64,000 bases of DNA, taken from Euptelea pleiosperma (Eukaryota; Streptophyta; Magnoliopsida; Ranunculales; Eupteleaceae). The notes beneath the pieces are model-generated. The model searched no databases. It was not told the DNA's origin and worked only from the letters and a program-made list of their open reading frames with translations. The number at the start of each line of letters is the position of its first letter. Position 1 is the stretch's first letter. The stretch spans positions 12,823,464 to 12,887,463 of the forward strand of contig CM068548.1 in the NCBI GenBank assembly GCA_035048495.1. The letters run 5' to 3'. The translations under genes and the position numbers were made by a program. Positions 1 to 10,800 of this stretch are shown here, in pieces.

Positions 1-870
1 CCCGAGCCAGAATCTCCTCATTCTGTCCAGAATTAATAGCCTGAGTACGAGATGTCTGGACAACAACTTCGGTAAGGATGACTGCCTCTGTTCCATAGGC
101 TAGAGAAAATGGGAATTCTCCTATAGTCCTTCTCGGGGTGGTTCGATATGCCCATAGTACTCCCGGCAACTCTTCTGCCCATTTTTCCTTCGCCTGATCT
201 AGTTTCTTCTTCAAATTTTTGAGTATGACTCGATTTGTCCTCTCTGTAAGTCCATTACTTTGGGGGTATCTTGGGGCAAATAATCACTTTTTTATGTTCA
301 AAGCCTCACACAGAGCTTTGTCCTTGTTGGAATCAAACCGGGTTCCATTGTCCGTGACAATCTCTTGTGGGATGCCAAATCGACAAATGATATTTTCCCA
401 AAATAATCTCTTAACATACAAAGACTGTACCTGTACCAACGGAACGGCTTCAATCCACTTTGTGAAGTAATCGGTATCTACCAACAAGAACCTGATGTTC
501 TCTGGAGCTGTTGGGAATGGTCCCATTATATCCAATCCCCATTTTGCAAATGGCTATGGACTGAATACAGGATGTAACTCTTCGGCGGGGACTTTGATCA
601 ATGGAGAATACTTCTGACATTTCTCACATTTCTTGATAAGCAATTTGACATCTTTTTGCATATAAGGCCAAAAGTATTATTGGCTGATGGCTTTATGAGC
701 CAAGGTCCTCGCCCCCCAGTAATTTCTGCATTCTCCCGCATGTATCTTCTGGAGAACTTGCTGGGATTCACTAGGGGTGAGGCATTTTAGGAGAGGGCTC
801 GATGCTGATTTTCTGTATAAATCTTAGCCCACCATAGTGTATCTTCTCTCAAGCCTCTAAATTCTCTTAA
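1..870 (-). pseudogene. Ty3/gypsy integrase (decayed)
   Basis: Read on the minus strand, the region gives a zinc-finger portion (KCEKCQK near 620-650) and then the catalytic core. The first Asp lies in WGLDIMGP (about 520-545), the second in IVTDNGTRF (about 340-360), and the Glu in a QSNGLTERTN segment (about 235-265). Integrase joins element cDNA to host DNA. An in-frame stop lies between the zinc finger and the core, and another follows NIKK at 284, so the protein cannot be made whole. The longest intact piece is 284-535. The C-terminal part continues towards position 1. Confidence 0.85.
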
Positions 871-928
871 CAACATCTCTTCCAGATGGGAGGTCTCCAT
901 TCTGTAAGAATCTTCGAAAGTCATCCAT

Positions 929-1507
929 CTAACTCGCCTCAGGATTGATCTCAATCGGGGCTAAGTACATCTCAACTGGCATATGGATACTCGGGAATTC
1001 TTGATAATCCACGGGTATGGTTCTTGACTCAGTATCTCCCAACATAGTGGATAGATAAGCCAAGGCATCAGCATGCCGATTCTCCATTCGAGGTAATTGA
1101 CGAACTTTCACATTGTTGAACCATACCGTCAACTGTTAGACGATATTCAGATAAGTGGCCATTCTCTCATCTCAGGCTAGATATGTCCCGGCATATTGAC
1201 TGACCACCAACTGAGAGTCAGTATAGACGGTAATATCTTTTATCCCGAGATCTAGTGCTGTTTGAAGTCCAGAGATTATTGCTTCATATTCTGCTTCGTT
1301 GTTGGATGCTACGAACCCGAGTTTAATAGATTTCTCTAATCTAGTGTTCTCGGGTGTGACCAGGACAACTCCTATACCTGATCCATTCTCTCTAGCTGAT
1401 CCATCAGTGAACAACCTCCATCCTATCTTTGGATTCAACATTTCAGGCATCTCAGGAAGTGGAAGGACTTCTCTGTCTTTGCCCCCAGTGTCTACCACAT
1501 CTTGCAC
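929..1507 (-). pseudogene. second (archaeal-like) RNase H domain of Tat-type retroelement
   Basis: The 1172-1507 piece begins near GWRLFTDGSARENGSGIG and continues with NNEAEYEAI and VYTDSQLVV, the aRNH pattern with acidic residues D, E and D. The 929-1132 piece (LPRMENRHADALAYLST) is the usual end of the same domain. A stop between the two pieces breaks the frame. In Tat elements this extra RNase H follows the normal one and precedes the integrase, as it does here. Confidence 0.85.
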
Positions 1508-1529
1508 TGGAAAATCAGCTAAGAACCCG

Positions 1530-1912
1530 ACTAGGGCATGTTCCTTCTCAGATGTCCTTGGTGAGAATTGAATGTCGTACTAAGCCAAATAAATGGCCCA
1601 TTTAGCTATCCTCCCTGATAAATTAATCTTACCAAGTATAGATTTCAAAAGATGCTCTGTATAGACCGTAATGGTTCTTCCTTCGAAGTAAGGTTTGAGA
1701 CGCCTAGAAGCGTAGATCAAAACAAGAGCAGCTTTTTCGATTGTAGCATATCTCGTCTCTATTCTAATAAGAGTTTTACTAGTAAAATACACCGGCCGCT
1801 CTTCTCGGTCAAGCTCACGGAAGAGAACAACGCTGATAGATTCATCAGTTGTGGCCAAATAAAGGCCCAAAGGTTCTCCTTGGTCGGGTTTAAAAAGGAT
1901 GGGAGGTTGTGA
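1530..1912 (-). pseudogene. RNase H domain of Ty3/gypsy pol
   Basis: The minus-strand frame 1580-1870 reads GLYLATTDESISVVL, then ERPVYFTSKTL, ETRYATIEKAALVL and VYTEHLLKSIL, the RNase H fold that follows reverse transcriptase in gypsy elements. It degrades RNA in RNA/DNA hybrids during reverse transcription. It lies between the RT (higher coordinates) and the second RNase H (lower coordinates). Confidence 0.85.
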
Positions 1913-2009
1913 GAGATAATGTTTAAGCTCTAAAAGGCTTTGTCACATTCCTCAGTCCAGTCAAACCTTCAATTTTTCTTTTAGAGCTTAAATAAAGGTT
2001 TGCATCTAT

Positions 2010-2770
2010 CTGATGACCTTGCTATGAAGCGATTCAATGTGGTTATTCTCCCGGCTAGCTTCTGGACCTCCTTCCTATTCTTCGGTGAAGGCATTTCTGT
2101 TAAGGCCCTAATCTGCTCGGGATTAGCTTCGATACCTCATCTTGTAATGAGATAACCTAAGAACTTCCCCGAGGTTACTCTAAAGATGCATTTGGTAGGG
2201 TTGAGCTTCATTTGATACTCTCGTAGATGGTCAAATGTATTCCCTAGATCTCTTAGATAAAGTTCTCGGGTTTGAGTTTTAATCATTATGTCGTCTATAT
2301 AAACTTTCATTGTCACACCAATCATGTCATGGAACATTTTGTTGACGAGACGCTGGTAAGTGGCTCATGCATTCTTGAGGCCGAAAGGCATCACTTTGTA
2401 ATAGAAGACACCTCTGTCAGTTGTGAAAGCCGTCATCTCCTGATCTGGCTCATATAATGGAATCAGGTTATAACCCGAGTAACCATCCATAAAGGATAAG
2501 ATTTCATATCTCGAGGTGGCATCGATAAGTTGATCAAATCTTGGTCAATGATATGGATCTTTAGGGCAAGCTTTGTTCAAATGAGTGAAGTCGATACACA
2601 CTCTTATCTTTCCATTCTTCTTTGTTACAGCCACTTTGTTGGCTAACCACTGAGCATTGTTGACTTCTCGGATGAACCCAGCCGTCAAGAGTTTATCAAT
2701 CTCTTTTTGGACAGCCTTCTGCTTCTCAGGGGCAATTCTTCAAGGTTGTTGTTTTACAGGTAAATATTTA
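2010..2770 (-). pseudogene. Ty3/gypsy reverse transcriptase (decayed)
   Basis: On the minus strand the region gives LNKACPKDPYH, IDATSRYEILSFMDGYSGY, MTAFTTDRGVFYYKVMPFGL and then the catalytic VYIDDIM (about 2285-2307). These are the usual RT blocks in order. The YIDD box is intact. Stops occur after DPYH and near the PFGLKNA block, so the frame is broken. Confidence 0.9.
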
Positions 2771-3204
2771 TTATCTACCTTTAAATGATGACAGGAGATG
2801 CCGGGAGGAATATCTGGCATGTCGCTGAATGATCATGCGAAGACGTCCATGTATGATTTCAAAAAATCAGTATAGGATATCTTCTCTTCTACGGATAGAC
2901 CAGCCCCGATAAAGGTATATTTTGGATCTTCCTCAGTCTCAAGGTTGATTTGTTCAGTTTCCTCTATCGTGGGAACGCTGTCAAGCTCAAACTTAACCTT
3001 CTCATCTTTCTGGCTACGCGCAGTCTACTCTAGACTTGCCGGGAAGCACTCTGGTTGCTATTGCTCAGCAACCATAGATGAAGTTTCTTCTCCATGTGGA
3101 TCCTCACGACTGAGAACATTCTTAGGTCGGAGTGCAATGGCATAACACTTCTTTGAGATAACTTGGTCTCCTTTTATCTCCATTATCCCATGATCAGTAG
3201 GGAA

Positions 3205-3933
3205 TCAGAACAACTGATGATAGGTAGATGGCACGCCTTTCACCTCATGTATCCATCCTCTCCCCAAAATGCCATTGTAGGGGGATGGAGTATCCAAAAC
3301 GAGAAATTCTACCATAGACATGATCGGTCCCGTCTTCACTGGCAGAACTATCTTTCCAAGTGCATACTCCTTCTGCCCATTAAATTCGACCAGTGGAATA
3401 TTACTATGGATTTGATCTGATGGGTTTAAACCCATCCTCCTGTAAGCTTCTACAAATAAAATCTCGACTGAGCTACTAGGATCTAATGCGTCTAAGTGCG
3501 GATGATCCACCCCGACGAGATCTTTGTCGGCGAAGAAAATTGCTGCATCAGTGTTTTCCATCATCTCTACGGGGTCTGTCAATCTAAGACCCGTTGAGAG
3601 ATGCATGATCTCATTCAGGTGTTCTACCTTCTTGATTTTGTTCCTATCTTCTCTTTCTGTCTCTCCTTGGGAGAGTTGTCGTCCACCCCCGTGGATAACG
3701 TCTATAACCAACCCACGCTCTTGCTGTCTAACGTAGTTGTTGTCTTTCTTGGAGATCTCAACTTCAGCTACTGCCCCTTTCGTGCGGGCAATAAACTGCT
3801 GTAAGTAGCCCTGGTTAATTAGATCTTCAATCTTATGTCTCAGCACCCAACATTTATCTATTATGTGCCTAGTTTCTTTGTGGAAGGCACAAAACTTTGT
3901 CTTCTCTCTATCTCCCTTCAAATTTGGCTTCAT
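3205..3933 (-). pseudogene. Gag C-terminus and aspartic protease segment
   Basis: This 242-residue open frame starts with the Gag end (FCAFHKETRHIIDKCWVLRHKIEDLI). It then gives a retropepsin-like segment with SSVEILFVEAYRRMGL, LGKIVLPVKTG and VEFLVLDTPSPYNGILGR. The usual catalytic D-[ST]-G is replaced by DPSSS, so the protease looks inactive. The frame is unusually long for this element. Confidence 0.85.
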
Positions 3934-3981
3934 TGGTCGGGCATACTGAAGATATTTCTCATTCTTAATCAGATCAAAGAT

Positions 3982-5018
3982 CTAACTATGCGTTTTATTC
4001 AATGCAGTAAATACCCTCTTTTCCCGACTAAGATACTGATCTAAATTTCTCGACTTCTTTGATTTCTTCTCGGGAATCTCCGCTGGTGCTACCTCAGTAG
4101 CAACCTTTTGCTTTTCCTTGGAGGGTTTGCTGGGTCCGACTGCCTTCTTCACTTCATGCACGGATATGGTCAATCCTTGGCCATGTTAGAGTGTGTCATC
4201 TTCGAGTTTAGAGTACTTTTCAACCCGAAGAAACAAGGTTTCCATACTAATCGGCCTGTTCTTGCTTAAGGACATATACAGTCCAGAACCTGTAGGCAAT
4301 GCCTTTCGAAAGGCTGTGACGGCATGTTTATCATCGCAATCTTCAATTGTGGTCATAAAAGTACAAAATCTTTTGGTGAAATCCCGTAATGTCTCATTTT
4401 GATCGCAGCGTATATTGAACAATACATCGATGTCATTCTAATGCAATCTGTTGCATGAGCAGCGAGTGATGAAGAGAGTGCTCAACTCGGTAAAGTCAAA
4501 AATAGTCCGAGGAGCTATCTGATTAAACCAAATGAGTGCATCATCACTCAGAGTAGAATAGAACATTCTGTAAAGGAGCTCGTCATGGAACTCCTATATC
4601 GTCATCGCTTTCCTAAAGCGAAGAACATGGTTCACGGGATCTGTGGTTCTCGTGAATATCAAGAATTTGGGATATGAGAAAGATTTGGGGGCACGATATC
4701 CCTGTATCTTCTCAGTAAAAGAAGAATCTGGGGGAGCTCTCGTCGCCATTGCCGTCATCTTATCGGCCAATGTTTCTTTCTTTCCCATCATCTCAGCTAC
4801 CAGATCGGTGATCTGCCTCTTGGTCTCGGGTTGAATATGATCCGAGCTTCGTTGACAGGAAGACTCGGCTCTATGACGCTTCTCCGGTGGTGGGACTTGG
4901 GAATCTCCACGTCTATTTCTAGGATTCCGCAGGACAGATTCCTCTGAACCTGACCTGTCTGACCGGAGATGACTCTTCTAATGATGACTATGTCCGGTAT
5001 TCTCATATATATAGCCAC
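3982..5018 (-). pseudogene. Ty3/gypsy Gag (decayed, several frames)
   Basis: Pieces on the minus strand match a retrotransposon gag domain. The segment 4594-4791 has FTEKIQGYRAPKSFSYPKF and DPVNHVLRFRKAM. The segment 4186-4422 has MFNIRCDQNETLRDFTKRF and AVTAFRKALPTG. The segment 3982-4173 is a Lys-rich linker. Stops separate the pieces. About 5018-5241 holds the 5' leader and the N-terminal gag, without a long frame. Confidence 0.8.
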
Positions 5019-5263
5019 TTGTGTTGAGCTGTCATCCGCTATTTTAGTTCTTCATTCTCTTCTCACAACTGGGTAATCATTTTCAGTTGATTCTCCAGTT
5101 CTCTCGCCTTTCTGCCCTCCGTGATAGTATCTCTGAGATCATTGGGAGGATTTCTCTCTCTTCCACTCCTGAGACCAGTACGTCTTGTATCAACCATTGC
5201 TTGAATTGAATCTCTCTTAGAATGGAAAACTTCTAGTCATTTCCCATAGATGACGCCAAAAGA

Positions 5264-6528
5264 TGTGGAGAAAAAATATCTGATCTAACCCACACAATCT
5301 TTGAGATCAGACGATTCGTATCTTGGTGATGATTAGACCACTCCGGTGCTTTGGGATGAAAACTGCTTTCTCCTCCGCAAAGGATAGGACGATCTCCAGA
5401 TAGGATGTGGTTGTACCTATTGACAATACTCCAACGCTCAAGTCGGTTTAAGATTTGTAACAGGGTTCAGAAAAATAGTAAAATGATTCAGAGTTTAGGC
5501 TATCTGGATTTGGAGAGCAAGATCCTTTTCTCAGTCCTGAGGGTCCTGCATTTATACCATTAGAACTATGTGACTCACCTTCCACGTGTCCAGTTGTCGT
5601 CAATCAGTTATGATCTAGAGAGATTCTGTTATGAAACAGAATCTTCTTGTTTGATCGTAACTCCCCTTGTTCGGTTACACCTGAAATGACTGAGGTGGCA
5701 CTCTTCATGTCAGATATTCTAACAAGGAGATGTCGAAGCTATAATAGTTCAACTAACTGCCATATGGCCAACTCTCATTGGTTTAAGAAAATAACTGTAT
5801 TTGAAATACTTATCTCGCTTGCAGAATCTTGTATACTTCTCAGGATTGAAAGAGAATGTCACACCCGTCGAATAAGCTATATGACTTCGTCGGGAAGAGA
5901 TGGATGTCAATCCCGTCAAGCAGACCATCTTACTTTGTCGGGATGTAATGAACATCAATCCTGTTAAGTATAACAAAACCCGTTGAGATGAGTTTAAATG
6001 TTAATCCATCAAGTGTTGTTGAGATTGTCGGGGTATGTTGAATATCAATCCCGTTAAGAACGATGTATGAACTTAACATGATAAAATAATCGTCACTCTG
6101 CAATATGTATGGCGCTTGACCTTGTCGGGATGAATTAAATATCAATCCCGTTAAGATCTTTACTTGCATCATGTTAGGTCGCTAGACCTTGTCGGGGTGA
6201 GTTGTGTATCAGTCCCGTTAAAAAGATCAATTATTAATATGTCGGGCAAGATTGAATGCTTCCCGACATATTGAAGGTTGAAGTGTCAATGCATTTTGTT
6301 ACTGACTCTGCCCCAAGATGCTCTCTTCTGATGATTCCGTCTCGACATGTGGCATTTCCATTAATGGAAGTTACATGACAGCGATGAGCTGGCTATGGCC
6401 TCTGTTAATATCTTCGGCTCATTTACTCATGCACGATGAATAACACCACGTGTCTCTATTCTAATACTGCACGTGTGTAGCCAGTACACGCGTCATTGTA
6501 TCATTCACCAGAAAATATGGCACCCACA
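5264..6528 (-). repeat. 5' LTR of the Ty3/gypsy element (1265 bp)
   Basis: On the minus strand the LTR begins TGTGGGTGCC and ends CTCCACA, with short inverted ends TGTGG/CCACA. The outer edge is fixed by a paralogous sequence lacking the element. At about 28762-28780 the window reads atctccttaacaaataaa without the insertion, and the same string resumes here at 6529. The inner edge is set by the primer-binding-site-like sequence next to 5264. The expected 5-bp target copy on this side would be ATCTC (6529-6533). Confidence 0.8.
5868..6235. repeat. imperfect direct subrepeats inside the LTR
   Basis: A motif resembling gtcggg...atcaatcccgttaag recurs about six times (near 5908, 5956, 5999, 6042, 6139 and 6209) at irregular spacing of about 45-95 bp. 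This is a local subrepeat array within the LTR. Such arrays sometimes lie in U3 promoter regions, but no role can be shown here. Confidence 0.65.
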
Positions 6529-7740
6529 ATCTCCTTAACAAATAAACTACAATTTTTTTGACAAGTAATTTTTAATTAAAAATCTTTATAATTAGTAACT
6601 TTCAATTCCTATGTTCATTGAATTTGCAATGAGAATGGATCCATTAGGAACATGGGATTTGGGGGGCTTTGACCGAGGTGTTTTTTTAGGGGTAGTATTG
6701 AGATTTTATAGAAAAAGAGTGAGAAACATGGGATTATGGGGCTTTGACTCACGTGTTTTTTAGGGGTATTATTGAGATTTTAAAGAAAAAGAGTGAGAAA
6801 CATGGGATGTTGGGGCTTTGACTCACATGTTTTTTAGGGGTATTATTGAGATTTTAAAGAAAAAGAGTGAGAAACATCGGATTTGAGGGCTTCCACTGGT
6901 GTATATTATTTTTGATTTTTGAGATATAAGAGAAAAATAAATAAAATTTTAAATTATATTAATATTTTAAAATAAGCCTTGATTATAATTTTTACCTTAA
7001 GCCGCAACTTGTATTATCTATACAAGTGATTGAATCGCTATGGACGACCAATAAATTGTGGAGTACAAGGTTAACTAAGAGTTACTATGGAACGCTCATA
7101 TGCGTTTGCTGCATATATGCATGAAAAGAATCACCATTAATATCTGTTCAAGGGAATTCAGACAAACATTTTTGGTTAAATATATTGAAATAGCATTTCC
7201 GCTCTCCATCTGATAACCCTTAACAAACAGTGTTTCGTTAACCCACTTTTAATTAGTTAGTAGCTAGGTGGATTCATGGTTAGGATATACATGGGTACGG
7301 TTTGATAATTTCAACTGCATTTCATATTCATGTATACTTGCTTTAAGAGGACATCCTTCCTAGATCTCATCAGATCGTTGGATGGCCATTAATGGGATGC
7401 GTTTGATGTGTTTCTAGAGGGAGTAGTGGTACATTGTCCAAATGTGTCTAAATGTTCAAAGTTCAAACCACTGATGTATGTTCTTGGGCTAGCTCAATTA
7501 GGATTTCCACTACACGAACCCATAGACTACCACAGACGAAGTTGCGGAAGTATATCCTCTGAGGCTGACAACAACAATTCATTAATATATAGATCAACTA
7601 CTCGATGGCAAAGACTAGCTAGTTATTTGGTATAGTTGTTGGATAATGGTCAGATAATTAACAAATTTTTTTAATCTATTTATTTGGTAGTTAGGTCAAA
7701 ACACGTACGAATCAAAGTTTATAATGGTATGGGACCATTT
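6529..7740. other. GLP1 upstream region, non-coding
   Basis: No gene is seen. The sequence is collinear with two other places in the window: 28762-28860 continuing at 33833-35281 (upstream of GLP3), and, from about 7200 on, the upstream regions of GLP2 (22210-22660) and GLP4 (42230-42660). It is therefore an ancestral GLP upstream module. Confidence 0.7.
6649..6890. repeat. 74-76 bp tandem repeat, about three copies
   Basis: The word catggg(a) restarts at 6651, 6727, 6801 and (as catcgg) 6875. Each unit contains ggggctttga, then ttttttaggggta, then gaaaaagagtgagaaa. A related shorter array with two full units lies at 33857-34010 in the paralogous upstream region. Confidence 0.8.
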
Positions 7741-7762
7741 CAATGACTTCTCTCTTTAACTC

Positions 7763-7770
7763 TATAAATA
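7763..7770 (+). promoter_or_regulatory. TATA box of GLP1
   Basis: TATAAATA lies 121 bp upstream of the ATG at 7891. It sits in the shared GLP core promoter, with GACCATTTCAATG before it and GGCCTCGTTACCTTG after it. Confidence 0.75.
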
Positions 7771-7890
7771 GGCCTCGTTACCTTGTTAGATTACTCACCC
7801 CCTTAAAAGCAATTTTTACTTGAGCAACAGTCGTCCTGTCTGTTTGAGGGATTTGTTCTTTTTGGACTTTCAATAGTGATTGAGAAGATA

Positions 7891-10800
7891 ATGGGTGCTC
7901 CCTTCCTTGTAGTTTTTCTCTTCTTTGCCTTGGTTTCTTCTTTTCACTACAAGAAAACTTGGATACAGCGACGGAATTTTACCGACGGCCATAAAAATCC
8001 GTCGGTAAAGAATACTATACCGGTGGGTTGCGCCCCTGTCGTTGCTCTACGATCCTTGTCGGTGCTCCCAACCCCTCATTTCTCCTCTTGCAGGGGAGTT
8101 TTATATAGATTTTTTAATCTTGCTCTCTGACATTTTTTTTAACCTACAATTTGATCCATGAAGCATGTTCTTAGATATTTCTGACCGTATGAATGTATGG
8201 CGGCCAAATCCTAGCCTCATTAGTGATTTTTAACTGTGTAATTTGAGCATTATTTCGGATACAAAGATCCAATGGTTTGAAACCATTAATCAGACTGATA
8301 TTTACCCCCATTTTGTGTAACCAAATAGAAGATGAATCAATGGCTGATTTTATCCTCACAAAAATTGAAATCATTCTGATATTCATAGACTGGTTTAGAA
8401 GTTGAAGAATTATGGACCATTGATTTTTACCTTGTAACTTGAAAACCACATCTGACGGGGTTAGAAATTTAAGAATGGGCTAATTTTTTGTTGGAGTGAT
8501 CTATATGGTGAGAGATCATCCCCACCAAAAATCAGCCATTGATTCATCTTCATATAGTTTTCATTTTTCTTTTTTCTGATAAGTTCTTGATCTTCTGATT
8601 CATGAAGAGCTCAGTTTTTCCATTTTCTAGTTGGAAATATCTGCATAAAACCTATGTTTTTTTTTTTTTTTCTTTCTTTAGTGATATACTCACTTGTCCA
8701 GGACATTTAAGGTGTTTGGATTTCTGGTATCCATGTTTTTTTGCTTATTTTTCCCGGGTCCTATTTTTTTAATCATTTGCATTGCTTAACTGGTGTGGGT
8801 GTTGTTGATAAGGTAGCTGTGATGCTCGAGGAATTTTCATGTTGGTTCCACGGATTTCGCATGATCAGGTACTTGTGATCCATCGATCGTTGATTGAGAA
8901 AATTTGCAAGTTTTTGATGCTTTATAGCTTATGAGATTAATGGTTTTAAGGTATAATATGGGCCTTAACTTAATAATGAACTATTAAGATTAATAGTAGA
9001 CTATCTATTATGCTTTTTTTTTTGCATGTTTCATTTGTGTTTTGTCTTCATTTCACCTGTTTCTCATTCTTTTCAATCCATGCACCATAATTGTATTTGA
9101 ACCACCATTCATGTTGGAATTAGTGTCACTTGCTTCTTTAGGAAACCCGACACACTGATCTGGAGTTGTAGTTATCAAAACAACATTTGTTTTGGAGTTA
9201 TCAAAATGTATGTGCTACGCCAAAATGGGGGTAAAAAAATGGGTGTCCCCCGAGCCCGACCCTTTCTTCAAAGTGGTCCTAATTTTTGTACTTATTTTTA
9301 TAATCAAAGTCGTCCTAAAATTGTGCACTCAAGGGGTAAATACTCTTATCAATCTAAACTCTCCAAATTATGGGACCCATCTAAAAGATTAATTTCCTAC
9401 ATAAAAAATTCAGCATCATCTTATGATCCTAACAACCCAAGCAATTGTATTTGTTTTGGACGGTCAGAAATACGAGAACAAGATCTAGAGGAAAAAAGTG
9501 TATTTTTCAGATGGTTACAAGCGCATCCATTCCAGCTGAGAAATCTTCTATACGGGGTTCACTGATTATGGTATGCATGGTGGTATTGGGACAACCTAAT
9601 GTTTCTCCTCTACTTTTTATGACTTTTCCTTAATGAAATCTGTTACAAAGATGTTTTGCAGTAAAACATATATAAGAAGCCATGCGTTACAATCTAGCCA
9701 CCCCGTTTGGCAGGCTCCAAATCAGGCCCAAGACTGCCGCTGCGAGCCTAAACTCACGGCCCAAGAGTTTGATGGGCCGGCTGCCGGCTAGCCGATTGAC
9801 TACTTAGCCCATCATATGCTGGTATGTCTTGTCCACACATTTTGACAGAGGATAAGACAAGTAAATAGTTAATTTGTAAGAACTCGTGTCTGGTTTAGAA
9901 GCAACATAGAGGAATTCATGGAATGGACACGAAATTAGAGATGCCAAGACTTTTAGGAAAATGAAAAGATATATTTTTTTTGTTAAAGAACATAGGACCA
10001 GCAAAGTTGGAAAAAAAATGTGGCACTCATGGGTTTCTCTACAAATGTTTGTACGTAGAAAGTTGAGACTGAGGCCCTGCTTGGTTCACCGCAAATAGAG
10101 TTTAATGCACTCACTTGCCACAATTTTGGGATTGCAAGTGATTGGTTGGAGGTGTGCAAATGAACTGCCGTGCAACTTGCAAGTGGGTTCCAAGCTAGCC
10201 CTTGCAAACTCAACAAAATAGATGCAAGCAAATGCAGTCCAAAAGAGTGTGCAATGTGACATTTTAGGAAGTGACATTTTAGGAATAGATGCGATTTGAC
10301 ATTTTACATGGTAAAAATCAATGTTCCATAATTCTTCAACTTCTAAACCAGTCTATGAATATCCCAATGATTTGAATTTTTGTGAGGATGATCTCCTCAC
10401 CATAGAGATCATCTTCACCAAAAATCAGCCATTGATTCATCTTCTATGAGGGTGCACCAATGCCCTTAAAGCTTTTCTCTTTTAAAAACTTACGAATGTA
10501 TCCTAATAAATATTTCAAAATACCCACAATGCCCTTGAATTAATTTTAAGACTTAAGACCTTTACTAAACAACCTAATTCAGATATAAGTCATTAAGCTA
10601 ACAGACCTTAAGCACTGAAGTTCTGAAGGAGTTGTTCACTTTACTAGGAGTTTATTACTAAGTAATACTATTAGTTTAATGTTAAATGATGTTATTGTTT
10701 GTCCCATTTCAATTGCTTTGAATATGATTCGTGTTATGATAATTCACATTTTTTTATGAATCCTAATTCACACTTTCAGTAAGCTTTCTAGATATTGGAT

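Larger units (their letters stand above)
1..5263 (-). mobile_element. Ty3/gypsy LTR retrotransposon internal region (Tat-type), partial and decayed
   Basis: The minus strand carries gag, protease, reverse transcriptase, RNase H, a second RNase H and integrase in that order, the Ty3/gypsy order. The second, archaeal-like RNase H between the normal RNase H and the integrase is the mark of the Tat lineage (Ogre, Retand and relatives). Each domain is recognisable but broken by stops and frameshifts, so the element is not autonomous. The internal region abuts the 5' LTR at 5264. Just inside the LTR, at about 5242-5261, the minus strand reads TTTTGGCGTCATCTATGGGA, which resembles the primer binding sites of related plant elements. 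The polypurine tract and 3' LTR are beyond position 1. Confidence 0.93.

Noticed and set aside
9192..9633. 119-codon plus-strand frame in the CACTA interior
   Set aside because: No similarity to a known domain, three overlapping frames of similar length, no splice or promoter context.
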